Assembly: GCF_900113315.1 (NCBI RefSeq)
Contig: NZ_FOZG01000002.1
Coordinates: forward strand, 620,001 to 684,000
Direction: 5' to 3'
Origin: Sphingomonas jatrophae
Lineage (GTDB): Bacteria; Pseudomonadota; Alphaproteobacteria; Sphingomonadales; Sphingomonadaceae
Length of the DNA stretch: 64,000 nt
The first letter of the stretch is position 1. Every line of letters starts with the position of its first letter. A model generated the notes under the pieces. It made no database searches. It saw only the letters and a list, made by a program, of their open reading frames with translations, and was not told where the DNA came from. Position numbers and translations under genes: made by a program. Positions 47,021-56,544 of this stretch are shown here, piece by piece.

Positions 47021-48001
47021 TTATGCCGCCAGCCGCAGGAACGGCACGGGCGCAGTCTGGCGGAGCACGATGGCGCGGTCCTTGTCCGCCGAGAAGATCT
47101 CCCCGTCGAGGATCACGCTGGAGCGCACGCCCTCGATCCGGATCTCATCCCCCTCGCCCAGATGGACGCCGTTCATCGTCTGCCGGCCAAGCTTGCCCGA
47201 CACGCCCGCGAAGATCGCGCGGACAAGCGTGAACGGCCGGTGATCCACCAGCATCAGCTTCATGCCGCCCTGTCGCACCGTCCGCGTGCCGATCAGCATC
47301 CGCTCCAGCGTGGTGACGATCAGCAGCGAGAACCGGCCCTGATGCTGGCCCTGGCGCATCAGCGACACCTTCACGTGCCCCGGCCGTGGCGGCAGGAAGG
47401 CGGCGCGGATGCCGAAGATCAGCGATGCGATCACCGCCAGCGCCGTCAGCACATGGCTGAAGCCGTTGGGCAGCCCAAGCGGATAGACCTTCTGCCGGCA
47501 GAACAGGATCGAATCGGCCAGCCCCGCACCGCCGAGGAACATGCCCAGCACCGGCCGGGCATTGCCCTCGCCCTCGCCGTCATGGCTGAGCGCGATCAGT
47601 TCGCGCGTGATGACGTGCTTCTCCACACCCTCGCGCGCAATCTCCAGCACCCGCTCCAAGGCGGCGATGGGATCGCCCTCCGCGCCCAGATCGAGCGCGA
47701 TCAGGTTGGTCTTGCCGTTGGGCAGCACCGCGACCGGCGGCGGCGTATCGCCGAACCAGCCGCCGTGATGCAGCTCGGTCAGCGTCGTCTGGACCGTGCC
47801 GTCGCCGCCATTGACCACCAGCACCGCCGGCTTAACCCGGGCGATGGTGCGCAACGCCTCACCGATCTGGCTCACATCCTCCACCTCATAGTGGAAGATG
47901 TCGGAGCGCTGCGCGCAGAAGCTGCGCACGCGCGGCAGCAGCGCGCGATTGCCCGTCGAGCGCGGATTGGAGAGGAGGGCAACGCGCGCCATGCCGGTCA
48001 T
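47021..48001 (-). CDS. Diacylglycerol-kinase-family lipid kinase, CpgB-like
   Basis: A 326-residue DAGK-catalytic-domain protein with the glycine-rich signature VVNGGDGTVQTTLT and the start pattern LLSNPRSTGNR. The C-terminal half is beta-rich as in YegS-type lipid kinases. In Caulobacter CpgB phosphorylates ceramide; location near spt supports the same substrate, but sphingosine or diacylglycerol are alternatives. ATG 48001 overlaps the stop of the DUF2141 gene (ATGA); the ATG at 47992 is less likely. Confidence 0.75.
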   Translation of the reverse strand: MTGMARVALLSNPRSTGNRALLPRVRSFCAQRSDIFHYEVEDVSQIGEALRTIARVKPAVLVVNGGDGTVQTTLTELHHGGWFGDTPPPVAVLPNGKTNLIALDLGAEGDPIAALERVLEIAREGVEKHVITRELIALSHDGEGEGNARPVLGMFLGGAGLADSILFCRQKVYPLGLPNGFSHVLTALAVIASLIFGIRAAFLPPRPGHVKVSLMRQGQHQGRFSLLIVTTLERMLIGTRTVRQGGMKLMLVDHRPFTLVRAIFAGVSGKLGRQTMNGVHLGEGDEIRIEGVRSSVILDGEIFSADKDRAIVLRQTAPVPFLRLAA

Positions 48002-48510
48002 CCCTCGCGCCTCACCGGCCCGATCGACAGACCCTGGCGATAGTTCAGCCGCACATCGACCGTGCGCGTGCCGGCACCGACGCCGACCACGACCTCTTCA
48101 TATTTCGGCTTGTAGGAGAACAGCGACAGCTTGGGATTGCGCGAGAAGCCGCCGCCGTCGTTCCAGCCCGACTTGCCCGAGCCGTCGATGTCGTGACGTA
48201 CCGCCACCGCGTAATTGCCGGCCTTCGGCAGCGCCACGCACACCTCCATCGCACCGCGCGGCGTGACCGGCAGGTCGATGCGCTTCAGCTTGCGCCCCTT
48301 CTCGAGAAAGTCGTCCGGGTTCGAGCCGTAAATCTGCACGCGCAGGCCGCCCGTGCGCGCCTTGAACCCGTCCACCCGCACCAGCACCGCCGGTACATTC
48401 GCTTCCGCCCGGCAGGCAGGCGCCTCCGGCCCGAGCACCGCGGCGGCCGCGGGCATGCCGAGGGCGACCAGCCCTGCCGCCGCCATCGTCCAACCGCACC
48501 TTTTCAGCAT
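47998..48510 (-). CDS. Secreted DUF2141 protein
   Basis: A 170-residue exported protein: signal peptide (TMAAAGLVALGMPAAAA) and a beta-sandwich DUF2141 domain (LRVQIYGSNPDDFLEKGRKL, YAVAVRHDIDGSGK, GFSRNPKLSLF). DUF2141 proteins are periplasmic or outer-membrane with no known activity. It is the first gene of the operon containing the lipid kinase, so it may bind or transport the lipid product; this is only contextual. Divergent from lptF by 120 bases. Confidence 0.75.
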   Translation of the reverse strand: MLKRCGWTMAAAGLVALGMPAAAAVLGPEAPACRAEANVPAVLVRVDGFKARTGGLRVQIYGSNPDDFLEKGRKLKRIDLPVTPRGAMEVCVALPKAGNYAVAVRHDIDGSGKSGWNDGGGFSRNPKLSLFSYKPKYEEVVVGVGAGTRTVDVRLNYRQGLSIGPVRREG

Positions 48511-48630
48511 GACCGATCTACTCCCGGCAGCTATAGCCCCCGCGCGTCGCGCAGAGGTCACAAACCCCCTTGTCGTCGATGCAGGTGGGCCGCGATTGCG
48601 GCGAGAACATGGTGGCGGGACGTCCGTATC

Positions 48631-49845
48631 TTGAAAATCGCCAGCCTCACGGATCGTTACATCGCCCGCCTGATCTTCGTGCCGCTGATGGGCACGCTGC
48701 TGCTGGCGGCCATGCTGCTGATCCTCGACCGCATGCTGCGCCTGTTCGAGTTCGTCGCGCAGGAGGGCGGACCGGTCTCCGTCGTCTGGCGGATGCTGGC
48801 GAACCTGATCCCCGAATATCTCTCGCTTGGCATTCCGATCGGGCTGATGCTCGGCATCCTGCTCGCCTTCCGCAAGCTGGCGCTGTCGAACGAGCTGGAC
48901 ATCTTCCGGGCGGTGGGCCTCAGCTACGGCCGGCTGCTGCGCGTGCCCTACATGTATGCGCTGGCGCTGGCGGTCGTGAATCTCGGCATCGTCAGCTACG
49001 TCCAGCCCTGGGCGCGCTATGGCTATGAGCGGCTGCGCTACGAACTGCGCTCGGGCGCGCTGGGCGCCTCCATCAAGGTCGGCGAGTTCACCAAGCTTGG
49101 CAAGCGGATGACGCTCAGGATCGAGAAATCGGCTGCCGGCGGGCGCGACCTGACCGGCATCTTCGTCCGTGCCGAGGGCAGCGACGGCAAGTCGCTCGCC
49201 GTCACCGCCGAGCAGGGGACGTTCCTGGCGACGGATGATCCGAACACGATCATCTTCCGCCTGCGGAACGGCACGCTCGTCCACAATGCACCGAGCTTCC
49301 GTGCCCCCCGCGTGCTCGCCTTCCAGCGGCACGATCTGCCGATCGACCTGCCGAAGATGGAATCCTTCCGCCAGCGCGGCGGCCGCGACCGGGAGCTGAC
49401 CATTCCCGAGCTGGCGCGGGACGCGAAGGCTGCGGGCACGCCCAAGCGCACGTCCAACGAGCTGCGCGCCGAGTTCCACTACCGTCTGGTCGAGGTGGCG
49501 GCCATGTTCGTGCTGCCGCTGCTGGCGGTCGCGCTGGCGGTGCCGCCGAAGCGGTCCTCGTCCGCGCTCGGCGTGTTCCTGTCGATCGTGCTGATCGTCA
49601 CCCAGCACAAGATCAACGAATATGCGCAGGATCTGGGCGATCGCGGCGGCGTGGATCCCGCAGTCGCCTTGTGGGTGCCGTTCCTGCTGTTCGCGGCGCT
49701 GAGCTGGTGGCTGTATCGAACGCTGGCGCATGTGCCTGGCGGGCAACCGATCGGTGCGCTGGAACGCTGGGCATCGAAGGCCATGGCGGGCGTGCGTCGC
49801 GGCATTGCGCGCCTGTTCCGCCGCGGCGGGGGAGCGAGCGCATGA
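48631..49845 (+). CDS. lptF: LPS export permease LptF
   Basis: A 404-residue YjgP/YjgQ-family permease: membrane helices at both ends (VPLMGTLLLAAMLLILDRML at the start, four near the C-terminus) and a periplasmic beta-jellyroll between (KMTLRIEKSA-like region, FVRAEGSDGKS). It forms the LptB2FG exporter that lifts LPS from the inner membrane. The start is TTG 48631 with GGCGGGA ten bases upstream; no ATG is available in frame. In sphingomonads, many of which replace LPS by glycosphingolipids, LptFG substrates deserve attention. Confidence 0.88.
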   Translation: MKIASLTDRYIARLIFVPLMGTLLLAAMLLILDRMLRLFEFVAQEGGPVSVVWRMLANLIPEYLSLGIPIGLMLGILLAFRKLALSNELDIFRAVGLSYGRLLRVPYMYALALAVVNLGIVSYVQPWARYGYERLRYELRSGALGASIKVGEFTKLGKRMTLRIEKSAAGGRDLTGIFVRAEGSDGKSLAVTAEQGTFLATDDPNTIIFRLRNGTLVHNAPSFRAPRVLAFQRHDLPIDLPKMESFRQRGGRDRELTIPELARDAKAAGTPKRTSNELRAEFHYRLVEVAAMFVLPLLAVALAVPPKRSSSALGVFLSIVLIVTQHKINEYAQDLGDRGGVDPAVALWVPFLLFAALSWWLYRTLAHVPGGQPIGALERWASKAMAGVRRGIARLFRRGGGASA

Positions 49846-50936
49846 ACATCGCCTTCTTCCCCTCGGCGACGATCACCCGCTACATGGCGCGGCGCTTCCT
49901 CATGACGAGCGCGTCGGTGCTCGGCGCCCTGGTGCTGGTGCTGCTGACGCTCGATCTGCTCGGCGAATCCGGCAAGGTGCTGGCCTATCGCGGCAATGGC
50001 GATGCGGAGCTGTGGCGCTATGCCGGCTTGCGGCTGCCGCAGATCATCCAGCGTTTCCTGCCCTTCGCGGTGCTGCTGGGCACGCTGATCTGCTTCGCCA
50101 GCCTCAACCAGAATAGCGAGATCATCTCGATGAAGGCGGGCGGTGTCTCCGCCCACCAGATCCTCGCGCCGCTGGTGCTTGCCAGCCTCGGCATCGCGGT
50201 CGCCTCCTTCGCGTTCAACGATCGCATCGTCTCGCGCGCCACCGCTGCCTTGTCGGCGTGGGAGGCGGCGGATTACGGGCCGGTGCCGCGCGATCGGGGC
50301 ATCGTTTCCAACGTCTGGGTGCGCGACGGTGACGACCTGATCCATGCCGACACCGCGTCGGGCCGGGGCAATGCGGTGCGTCTGACGGGCGTCACCGTCT
50401 ATGAGCGGGATGGCGGCCGGCTCGTGTCGATCCTGACCGGGGCGCAGGGCGTCCGCGCGGGCAGCGGCTGGCGGGTCGCGCAGGCAAGCCGCTTCGACGT
50501 CGCCTCGGGCAAGGTCATCGCCGTGCCGGCGGCCGAGATCGGCCGCGGCATCACGCCCGACCGGTTCACCCTCGCCGATGTCGATCCCGAAGGCCGCTCC
50601 TTCATCGGCCTCGCCGATGCGATCGACGAGCTGGAGAAGGCGGGCCGCCCGGTCGGGGCGCTCCGCTCGGTGCTGTGGCACAAGATTTCGGGGCCGCTCT
50701 CGGCCGTGCTGATGCCGCTGCTCGGCGCGGTGGCGGCGTTCGGGCTTGCGCGATCCGGGCGGCTGTTCGTCCGCCTCGTCATCGGCATGGGGCTGGGCTT
50801 CGCCTATTTCGTGGCGGACAATTTCGCCCTCGCCATGGGCAATCTCGGCGCCTACCCGCCGCTCCTCGCGGCATGGGCGCCGTTCGTGCTGTTCCTGCTG
50901 ATCGGCGAGACGATCCTGATCCGCACCGAAGAATGA
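49842..50936 (+). CDS. lptG: LPS export permease LptG
   Basis: A 364-residue partner of LptF with the same six-helix and jellyroll layout (SVLGALVLVLLTLDLL, LICFASLNQNSEIISMKAGG, GARSVLWHKISGPLSAV-type C-terminal helices). The segment NSEIISMKAGGVSAHQIL is the coupling helix that contacts LptB. ATG 49842 overlaps the lptF stop (ATGA). lptB is not in the window. Confidence 0.88.
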   Translation: MNIAFFPSATITRYMARRFLMTSASVLGALVLVLLTLDLLGESGKVLAYRGNGDAELWRYAGLRLPQIIQRFLPFAVLLGTLICFASLNQNSEIISMKAGGVSAHQILAPLVLASLGIAVASFAFNDRIVSRATAALSAWEAADYGPVPRDRGIVSNVWVRDGDDLIHADTASGRGNAVRLTGVTVYERDGGRLVSILTGAQGVRAGSGWRVAQASRFDVASGKVIAVPAAEIGRGITPDRFTLADVDPEGRSFIGLADAIDELEKAGRPVGALRSVLWHKISGPLSAVLMPLLGAVAAFGLARSGRLFVRLVIGMGLGFAYFVADNFALAMGNLGAYPPLLAAWAPFVLFLLIGETILIRTEE

Positions 50937-50949
50937 GGCCGCGCGGGGC

Positions 50950-52032
50950 TCAGCCCCGCAGCGTTCCCCGCACCAGCCGCGCCACCAGCTGCGGCAACCC
51001 CGGATGGTTCGCCGCATGATAGGGCGAGTCCGCGCCCAGCGCCGTCACCAGCCGGCGGTGCGCCGCGCCGAGCCGGTGATAGGGCACGCTCGGCAGCAGG
51101 TGATGCAGCGCGTGGTAGCGGAGGCCGACCGGCGCCCACAAAGCGGGCAGCAGCGTCGGCGGCGGCACGTTGACCGAGTCGAGATATTGCGCGGTCACGC
51201 TCATCGCCTCGCCCTCATTCTCCCAGAGATGCGCGACGAGGGTGCGGATCTGGTTGACCACCATCATCGCCGAGGTGACGCCCAAGCCGATCAGGAAGGC
51301 GCGGAGCGGCAGCGTGCCCGTCGCCACCAGCAGGACGAGCGCGATCGCCCACAAGCTCGCCCCCGCCTCCTGCCAGCGCCACTGCCGGGCAAGCGCGCCT
51401 TCGGGCGGGCGGCGGCGAAAGGCGGGGTTGATCGCCAGCGCCGAGTAACGCGCCACCACCGTGGCGCGCAGCCGCGGGCTGAGCAGCGACAAGGGCGTCA
51501 GCACCGCGAAGCGGAAAATTAGCGCGATCGGCGCGAGGGCTGCGGTCAACACGAACAGCGGCACCGTCCACGGCTTCATCCGGGCGAGCGGCAGATATTC
51601 GGGGTCGTCGATCGTGCCATAACGCGTGCGGGCATGGTGCAGCGTGTGCACGCCCTCATACATGAAGGACGGCGCCAGCAGCGGCACGCCGACGGCAAGA
51701 TTCCAGCCGAGGCGGAAGCCGCGCAGCTGCGCATGCTTCACGTGCGTCAGCTCATGAATGAAGCTGCCCGCGCGGTAGAGCGCCAGCGCCGCGACGACGC
51801 CCGCCCCCCACGCCGCCGCACCGTGCAGCAGGATCGCAGCCACCAGCGCGGCATAGCCGAGCGTAGCGGAGGCGAGCATGTCCGCCCAGAAGATGCGCGG
51901 ATCGGGCGCGGCGAAATCGCGCGCCGCCTCGGCCGCGACACGCAGCAGCGCAGCATCGTCGCCACCGCGCGGACGGCCGCGGGCGGGCGCCGCTGCGCCA
52001 ACGTCGCGGGGGGAAAGGGTCGTGCTGGTCAT
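50950..52032 (-). CDS. Fatty acid desaturase family protein
   Basis: A 360-residue membrane di-iron enzyme. Three histidine boxes are present: HELTHVKH, HTLHH and YHALHHLLP. The membrane layout matches acyl-lipid and sphingolipid desaturase families. Placed between lptG and a ceramide synthase candidate, it may desaturate or hydroxylate the sphingoid base or an acyl chain, or make carotenoid-like products; the sequence does not decide. ATG 52032 preferred to TTG 52050. Confidence 0.85.
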   Translation of the reverse strand: MTSTTLSPRDVGAAAPARGRPRGGDDAALLRVAAEAARDFAAPDPRIFWADMLASATLGYAALVAAILLHGAAAWGAGVVAALALYRAGSFIHELTHVKHAQLRGFRLGWNLAVGVPLLAPSFMYEGVHTLHHARTRYGTIDDPEYLPLARMKPWTVPLFVLTAALAPIALIFRFAVLTPLSLLSPRLRATVVARYSALAINPAFRRRPPEGALARQWRWQEAGASLWAIALVLLVATGTLPLRAFLIGLGVTSAMMVVNQIRTLVAHLWENEGEAMSVTAQYLDSVNVPPPTLLPALWAPVGLRYHALHHLLPSVPYHRLGAAHRRLVTALGADSPYHAANHPGLPQLVARLVRGTLRG

Positions 52033-52152
52033 GGGGTGCCTAAGCCCCAAGATAGTGGCAGCATCGCGGCGTTGCCAGTCCGTGTCTGGCCAGCGCTTGT
52101 CGAACCCGCGGCCTTGGCCTAGCCGCGGGATTGCTCGACCCCGCCGCTCTCC

Positions 52153-52158
52153 GGAGGA
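52153..52158 (+). promoter_or_regulatory. Ribosome-binding site that fixes a TTG start
   Basis: GGAGGA ends five bases before TTG 52164, whereas TTG 52131 has no comparable sequence. Confidence 0.55.
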
Positions 52159-52163
52159 TTATC

Positions 52164-53315
52164 TTGACCGCGATCACCATCCGCCCCGTCGCCGGCAAGG
52201 CGGATCGCAAGGCGTTCGTCGATCTCCAGTTCCGCCTCTATGCGGACGATCCCGCCTGGGTGCCGAACCTGAAGGACGAACTGCTCGGCCTGATCACGCC
52301 GGGCAAGAATCCGTTCTTCGAACATGCCGAGGTCGAGCTGTTCCTCGCCGAGCGCGGCGGCCGGGTGGTCGGGCGCATCTCGGCCCATGTCGACCGGCTG
52401 TTCCAGCAAATGTCGCCCGAACAGGGTGGTGGCCCGGACATGGGCAATTGGGGCCTGCTCGAGGCGGAGGATGCCGAGGTCGGCGCCGCGCTGATCGCGC
52501 ATGCCGAGGCGCGGCTGAAGGCGCGCGGGCTCAGCCGCGTGCTGGCGCCCATCTCCATGTCGATGTGGGAGGAGCCGGGCCTGCTGATCCAGGGCCACGA
52601 TCATCCGCCGACGGTGATGATGGGCCACAACAAGCCCGGCTACGAAGCGATCGTCGAGGGTGCCGGCTACACGCCCGCCAAGGATCTCCAGACGTTCGAG
52701 CTGGACATCACCAACCAGTTCCCGCCCATCGTCCAGCGCATCATCGCGTCGGGCGAGCGCAACCCCCGCATCCGCATCCGCAAGGTCGACAAGTCCCGCT
52801 TCGCCGAGGAAGCAGCGACGATCCTGAACATCCTCAACGATGCATGGTCGGACAATTGGGGCTTTGTGCCTTTCACCGATGCGGAGATCGCTTTCGCCGG
52901 CAAGAAGCTGAAGCCGATCATCTTCGAGGATCTGGTGATGGTGGCCGAGGTGGACGGCGAGCCTGCGGCGTTCATGATGACGTGGCCGGACCTCAACGAG
53001 CAGCTGGCCGGCTTCGGCGGATCGCTGCTGCCCTTCAACTGGGTGAAGATGCTGCTGTGGATGCGCCGGCCAAAGGTGCGGACGATGCGCGTGCCGCTGA
53101 TGGGCGTCGTCAAGCGGCTGCAGGCGACGCGGCTGGCCAGCCAGCTCGCCTTCATGATGATCGAATATATCCGCCGCGCCTCCGTCGCCGATTATGGCGC
53201 GACACGGGGCGAGATCGGCTGGATCCTGGAGGACAATCAGGGCATGCGCTCGATCGCCGAGACGGTGAACGGGCGGGTCAACAAGACCTATCGGATCTAC
53301 GAGAAGCGGATCTGA
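52164..53315 (+). CDS. GNAT-fold acyltransferase, probable bacterial ceramide synthase (bCerS)
   Basis: A 383-residue GNAT-like protein. The N-terminal part (TIRPVAGKADRKAFVDLQFRLY, then WVPNLKDELLGLI and FFEHAEVELFLA) and SMSMWEEPGLLI are features of the family that in Caulobacter N-acylates sphinganine, i.e. bCerS, formerly labelled as unrelated enzymes. The closing region (RRASVADYGATRGEIGWILEDNQ) is typical of the family. Presence with SPT and the CerR-like gene supports the role; general N-acyltransferase activity is the alternative. Start TTG 52164. Confidence 0.75.
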   Translation: MTAITIRPVAGKADRKAFVDLQFRLYADDPAWVPNLKDELLGLITPGKNPFFEHAEVELFLAERGGRVVGRISAHVDRLFQQMSPEQGGGPDMGNWGLLEAEDAEVGAALIAHAEARLKARGLSRVLAPISMSMWEEPGLLIQGHDHPPTVMMGHNKPGYEAIVEGAGYTPAKDLQTFELDITNQFPPIVQRIIASGERNPRIRIRKVDKSRFAEEAATILNILNDAWSDNWGFVPFTDAEIAFAGKKLKPIIFEDLVMVAEVDGEPAAFMMTWPDLNEQLAGFGGSLLPFNWVKMLLWMRRPKVRTMRVPLMGVVKRLQATRLASQLAFMMIEYIRRASVADYGATRGEIGWILEDNQGMRSIAETVNGRVNKTYRIYEKRI

Positions 53316-53347
53316 GTCCCGCTCCTATTTCGTCACCCCGGCACGCG

Positions 53348-55207
53348 TCAGGCGCTGACGCCCTCCAGCGCCTCGCTCGCCTCCAGCCACCGCGCTTCCG
53401 CGGCGTCCAGCTTCTCCTGCACGTCGGCGCGGCGCTTCATCAGCTCGGACATGGCCAGCCCTTTGAGCGACGGCTCCGCGCCTGAGGGATCGAACATCGC
53501 GCGGTCGAGCGCGCTGCGGCGTTCGTTGAGCGCGGCGGTTTCCGCCTCGATCTCGCGGATCGCCTTCTTCAGCTGGCTGTCCCGCTCCTTCTGCGCGGCG
53601 GCCGCTTTCTTGTCGCGCTTGGCCTTGGCGCCGCCCGCCTTGGCCGGATCGCCTGCCAGCACGAAGGCGATATAATCATCGAGGCTGCCGTCGAAGTCGC
53701 GCGCGGTGCCGCCGTCCACCAGCACCAGCCGGTCGGCGGTCAGCTCCAGCATGTGGCGGTCGTGGCTGACCAGCACGACGGCGCCGGTATAGTCGTTCAG
53801 CGCCTGCACCAGCGCCTCGCGGGCATCGACGTCGAGGTGGTTGGTCGGCTCGTCGAGGATCAGCAGGTGCGGCGCGTCGCGGGTGATGAGGGCCAGCGCC
53901 AGCCGCGCCTTCTCGCCGCCCGACATCTTGCCGACCTTGCCCGTCGCCTTGTCGCCCGAGAAGCCGAAGCGGCCGAGCTGCGCGCGCACCGCGGCCGGCG
54001 TCGCGCCCTTCATAGTCCGCGTCATATGCTCCAGCGGCGTGTCGTCGGCGTCCAGCTCCTCCACCTGATACTGGGTGAAATAGCCGACCTTCATCTTGCC
54101 GCTGGCGTTCATCGCGCCTTCCATCGGCGCCAGTTGCGCGGCGAGCAGGCGGGCGAGCGTCGTCTTGCCGTTGCCGTTGCGGCCGAGCAGCGCGATCCGG
54201 TCGTCCGGATCGACGCGCAGGTTCAGCCGCTTGAGGATCGGCACCTCGGCATAGCCGACCGATGCGAGGTCGAGCGTGATGAGCGGGGGCCTGAGCTCGG
54301 AAGGGTTGGGGAAGCCGAAGGACAGCGAGGGATCGTTCGCCAGCTCGGCAATCGGCTGCATCTTGGCGAGCATCTTGGCCCGGCTCTGCGCCTGCTTTGC
54401 GGTCGATGCGCGGGCGGAGTTGCGCGCGACATAATCCTGCAGCTTGGCGCGCTGCGCATCCTGATTGGCCTTGGCGGCCGCCAGCTGCGCCATCCGCTCG
54501 GCCCGCTGCCGCTCGAACGCGTCATAGCCGCCGGGATAGAGCGTGATCTTGCCGTTCTGCAGGTGCAGGATGTGATCGACCACGTTGTTGAGGAAATCCC
54601 GCTCGTGGCTGACGACGACGATGGTCGCCTTGTAGCCGCGCAGGAAGTCCTCCAGCCACATCACCGCTTCGAGATCGAGGTGGTTCGATGGCTCGTCGAG
54701 CAGCAGCAGATCCGGCTGGCTGAACAGCAGGGCCGCGAGCGCGACGCGCATCTTCCAGCCGCCCGAGAAGCTGTCGAGCGGGCGGCCCTGCATCTCCTCG
54801 TCGAAGCCGAGGCCGACGAGGATGCCGGCGGCACGGGCGGGCGCGGTATAGGCGTCGATGGCGATCAGCCGCTCGTAGAGGTCGCCGAGGCGATCGGGAT
54901 CCTCGCACGTCTCGCTCTCGGCCATCAGCGCGGCGCGCTCGGTATCGGCGGCGAGCACCGTCTCGAACGGCGTGGCATCGCCCGCGGGAGCCTCCTGCGC
55001 GATATAGCCGAGACGGGCGCCGCGCGGCATGTCCGCCGACCCGCCGTCCGGCTCCAGCAAGCCCGCGATCACGCGCACCAGCGTCGACTTGCCCGCACCG
55101 TTGCGGCCGATCAGCCCGACGCGGCTGCCGGGAGGCAGCGCGGCCGTGGCACCGTCGAGGATCGTGCGCCCGCCGAGGCGGACGGTGACGTTGGACAGAT
55201 TCAGCAT
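53348..55207 (-). CDS. ABC-F family ATPase (ribosome-associated type)
   Basis: A 619-residue soluble protein with two ABC domains: Walker A GRNGAGKST and GRNGNGKTT, signatures FSGGWKMRVALA and MSGGEKARLALA, Walker B LLLLDEPSNHLD and LLILDEPTNHLD, joined by a charged helical linker (QDAQRAKLQDYVARNSARAS). A lysine-rich linker and coiled coil end the protein, as in Uup/YheS-type members. It has no membrane domain and probably resolves stalled ribosomes. Convergent with the bCerS-like gene. Confidence 0.9.
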   Translation of the reverse strand: MLNLSNVTVRLGGRTILDGATAALPPGSRVGLIGRNGAGKSTLVRVIAGLLEPDGGSADMPRGARLGYIAQEAPAGDATPFETVLAADTERAALMAESETCEDPDRLGDLYERLIAIDAYTAPARAAGILVGLGFDEEMQGRPLDSFSGGWKMRVALAALLFSQPDLLLLDEPSNHLDLEAVMWLEDFLRGYKATIVVVSHERDFLNNVVDHILHLQNGKITLYPGGYDAFERQRAERMAQLAAAKANQDAQRAKLQDYVARNSARASTAKQAQSRAKMLAKMQPIAELANDPSLSFGFPNPSELRPPLITLDLASVGYAEVPILKRLNLRVDPDDRIALLGRNGNGKTTLARLLAAQLAPMEGAMNASGKMKVGYFTQYQVEELDADDTPLEHMTRTMKGATPAAVRAQLGRFGFSGDKATGKVGKMSGGEKARLALALITRDAPHLLILDEPTNHLDVDAREALVQALNDYTGAVVLVSHDRHMLELTADRLVLVDGGTARDFDGSLDDYIAFVLAGDPAKAGGAKAKRDKKAAAAQKERDSQLKKAIREIEAETAALNERRSALDRAMFDPSGAEPSLKGLAMSELMKRRADVQEKLDAAEARWLEASEALEGVSA

Positions 55208-55308
55208 GAGCGCGCCCTTACCTCATGCCGCGCCGCAACAGAACCGTCTCATTCGCGGCGACGCTGCGTTCCGGCGAAGGTCACGAAAGTCACACCAATG
55301 GCGCAACT

Positions 55309-56544
55309 TCATTGCGTGGGCGTCACATCCTCCATCGCCGGCGGGACATCCTTCATCGCCGCGGCCACCGCCTCCGCCCGCGCCATCACGCGCAGCACGT
55401 TGCCACCGGACAGCTTGGCGAGATCCGCATCGCTCCAGCCGCGGCGGGCGAGTTCGACGAACAGCAGGGGATAGCCGTCGACGCCGCGCATCCCTTCCGG
55501 CCCGGTGCCGTCGATCCCGTCATAATCGCCACCGATGCCGACATGATCGCGCCCTGCCACGCGGGCGATATGCTCGACATGATCGGCGAGGTCGGCCGGC
55601 GTGACGCGCGGGACCGCATGGGCATTGTCCCATGTGGCGAGCGCCGCAGCCGCCGCGGCCGCATCGCCCGGATAGAGCGCCTTCAGCCGTGCCTCCTCGC
55701 CCGAGCGCGCGGCCGACCAGTCGCGATAGGCGCGCGAGACGAAGGCGGGATAGACGTTGACCATCACCACGCCGCCATTGGCCGGCAGCTTCGCCAGCAC
55801 GCTGTCGGGCACGTTGCGCGGATGATCGTTGACGCCGCGTGCACCCGAATGGGAGAAAATCACCGGCGCCTTCGTCGCGGCGAGCGCATCGAGCATCGTC
55901 GCTTCCGACACATGGCTGAGATCGACGATCATGCCGATCCGGTTCATCTCGCGCACCACCGCCACGCCGAACGGCGAAAGGCCGTCGTGGCGCGGCGCAT
56001 CGGTGGCGCTGTCCGCCCAGTCGGTCGTCTTCGAGTGGGTCAGCGTCATGTAGGCGACGCCGAGCCGGCGATAGAGCCGCAGCGTGGCGAGGCTGCCGCC
56101 GATCTGCGCGCCACCTTCCACGCCGATCAGGCTGGCGATGCGGCCCGCCTGCTCGATCCGCCGCACGTCGGCCGCGGTGCGGGCGAATTCGAACGTGTCC
56201 GGCCAGCGCGCGACGAGGCGGTGGACGATGTCGATCTCCTCCAGCGTGGTGCGGATCGCCTCGTCCCCACTCAGCGTCGCCGGGATCCACACCGACCAGA
56301 ATTGCGCGCCGACATGGCCGCGCCGGAGCCGGGCGATGTCGGTCTGCAGCGGCGCGGCGAGCCGGTCGGTGCCGGCGCGCAGGTCCACCGCCTCCACCCG
56401 CCGGCCGTGATTGGCGCGCAGCTCCCACGGCAGATCGTTATGCCCGTCGACGATGGGGGTCCGCGCCAGCACCTTGTCGACCCGCGCGGCGAGCGCCGCA
56501 TCGCCAGGCGCGGCGGCGAGCAGCAGCGCAGCGGCGAGGATCAT
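55309..56544 (-). CDS. Membrane dipeptidase family M19
   Basis: A 411-residue M19 zinc dipeptidase. Signal peptide at the start (MILAAALLLAAAPGDAALA); metal ligands in DGHNDLPWEL (HxD), EGG, LSHVSE and SHSGAR; and GIGGDYDG near the end. It cleaves dipeptides, including beta-lactam-like compounds, in the periplasm. Translation is coupled to the GST gene by a four-base overlap at its start. Confidence 0.9.
   Translation of the reverse strand: MILAAALLLAAAPGDAALAARVDKVLARTPIVDGHNDLPWELRANHGRRVEAVDLRAGTDRLAAPLQTDIARLRRGHVGAQFWSVWIPATLSGDEAIRTTLEEIDIVHRLVARWPDTFEFARTAADVRRIEQAGRIASLIGVEGGAQIGGSLATLRLYRRLGVAYMTLTHSKTTDWADSATDAPRHDGLSPFGVAVVREMNRIGMIVDLSHVSEATMLDALAATKAPVIFSHSGARGVNDHPRNVPDSVLAKLPANGGVVMVNVYPAFVSRAYRDWSAARSGEEARLKALYPGDAAAAAAALATWDNAHAVPRVTPADLADHVEHIARVAGRDHVGIGGDYDGIDGTGPEGMRGVDGYPLLFVELARRGWSDADLAKLSGGNVLRVMARAEAVAAAMKDVPPAMEDVTPTQ

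Noticed and set aside
53330-53344. A fourth REP unit (TCGTCACCCCGGCACG)
   Set aside because: Only the left flank matches; no paired stem follows before the ABC-F stop.
53753-55474. A long plus-strand frame opposite the ABC-F gene
   Set aside because: Antisense shadow of a gene with complete ABC motifs; low-complexity composition.
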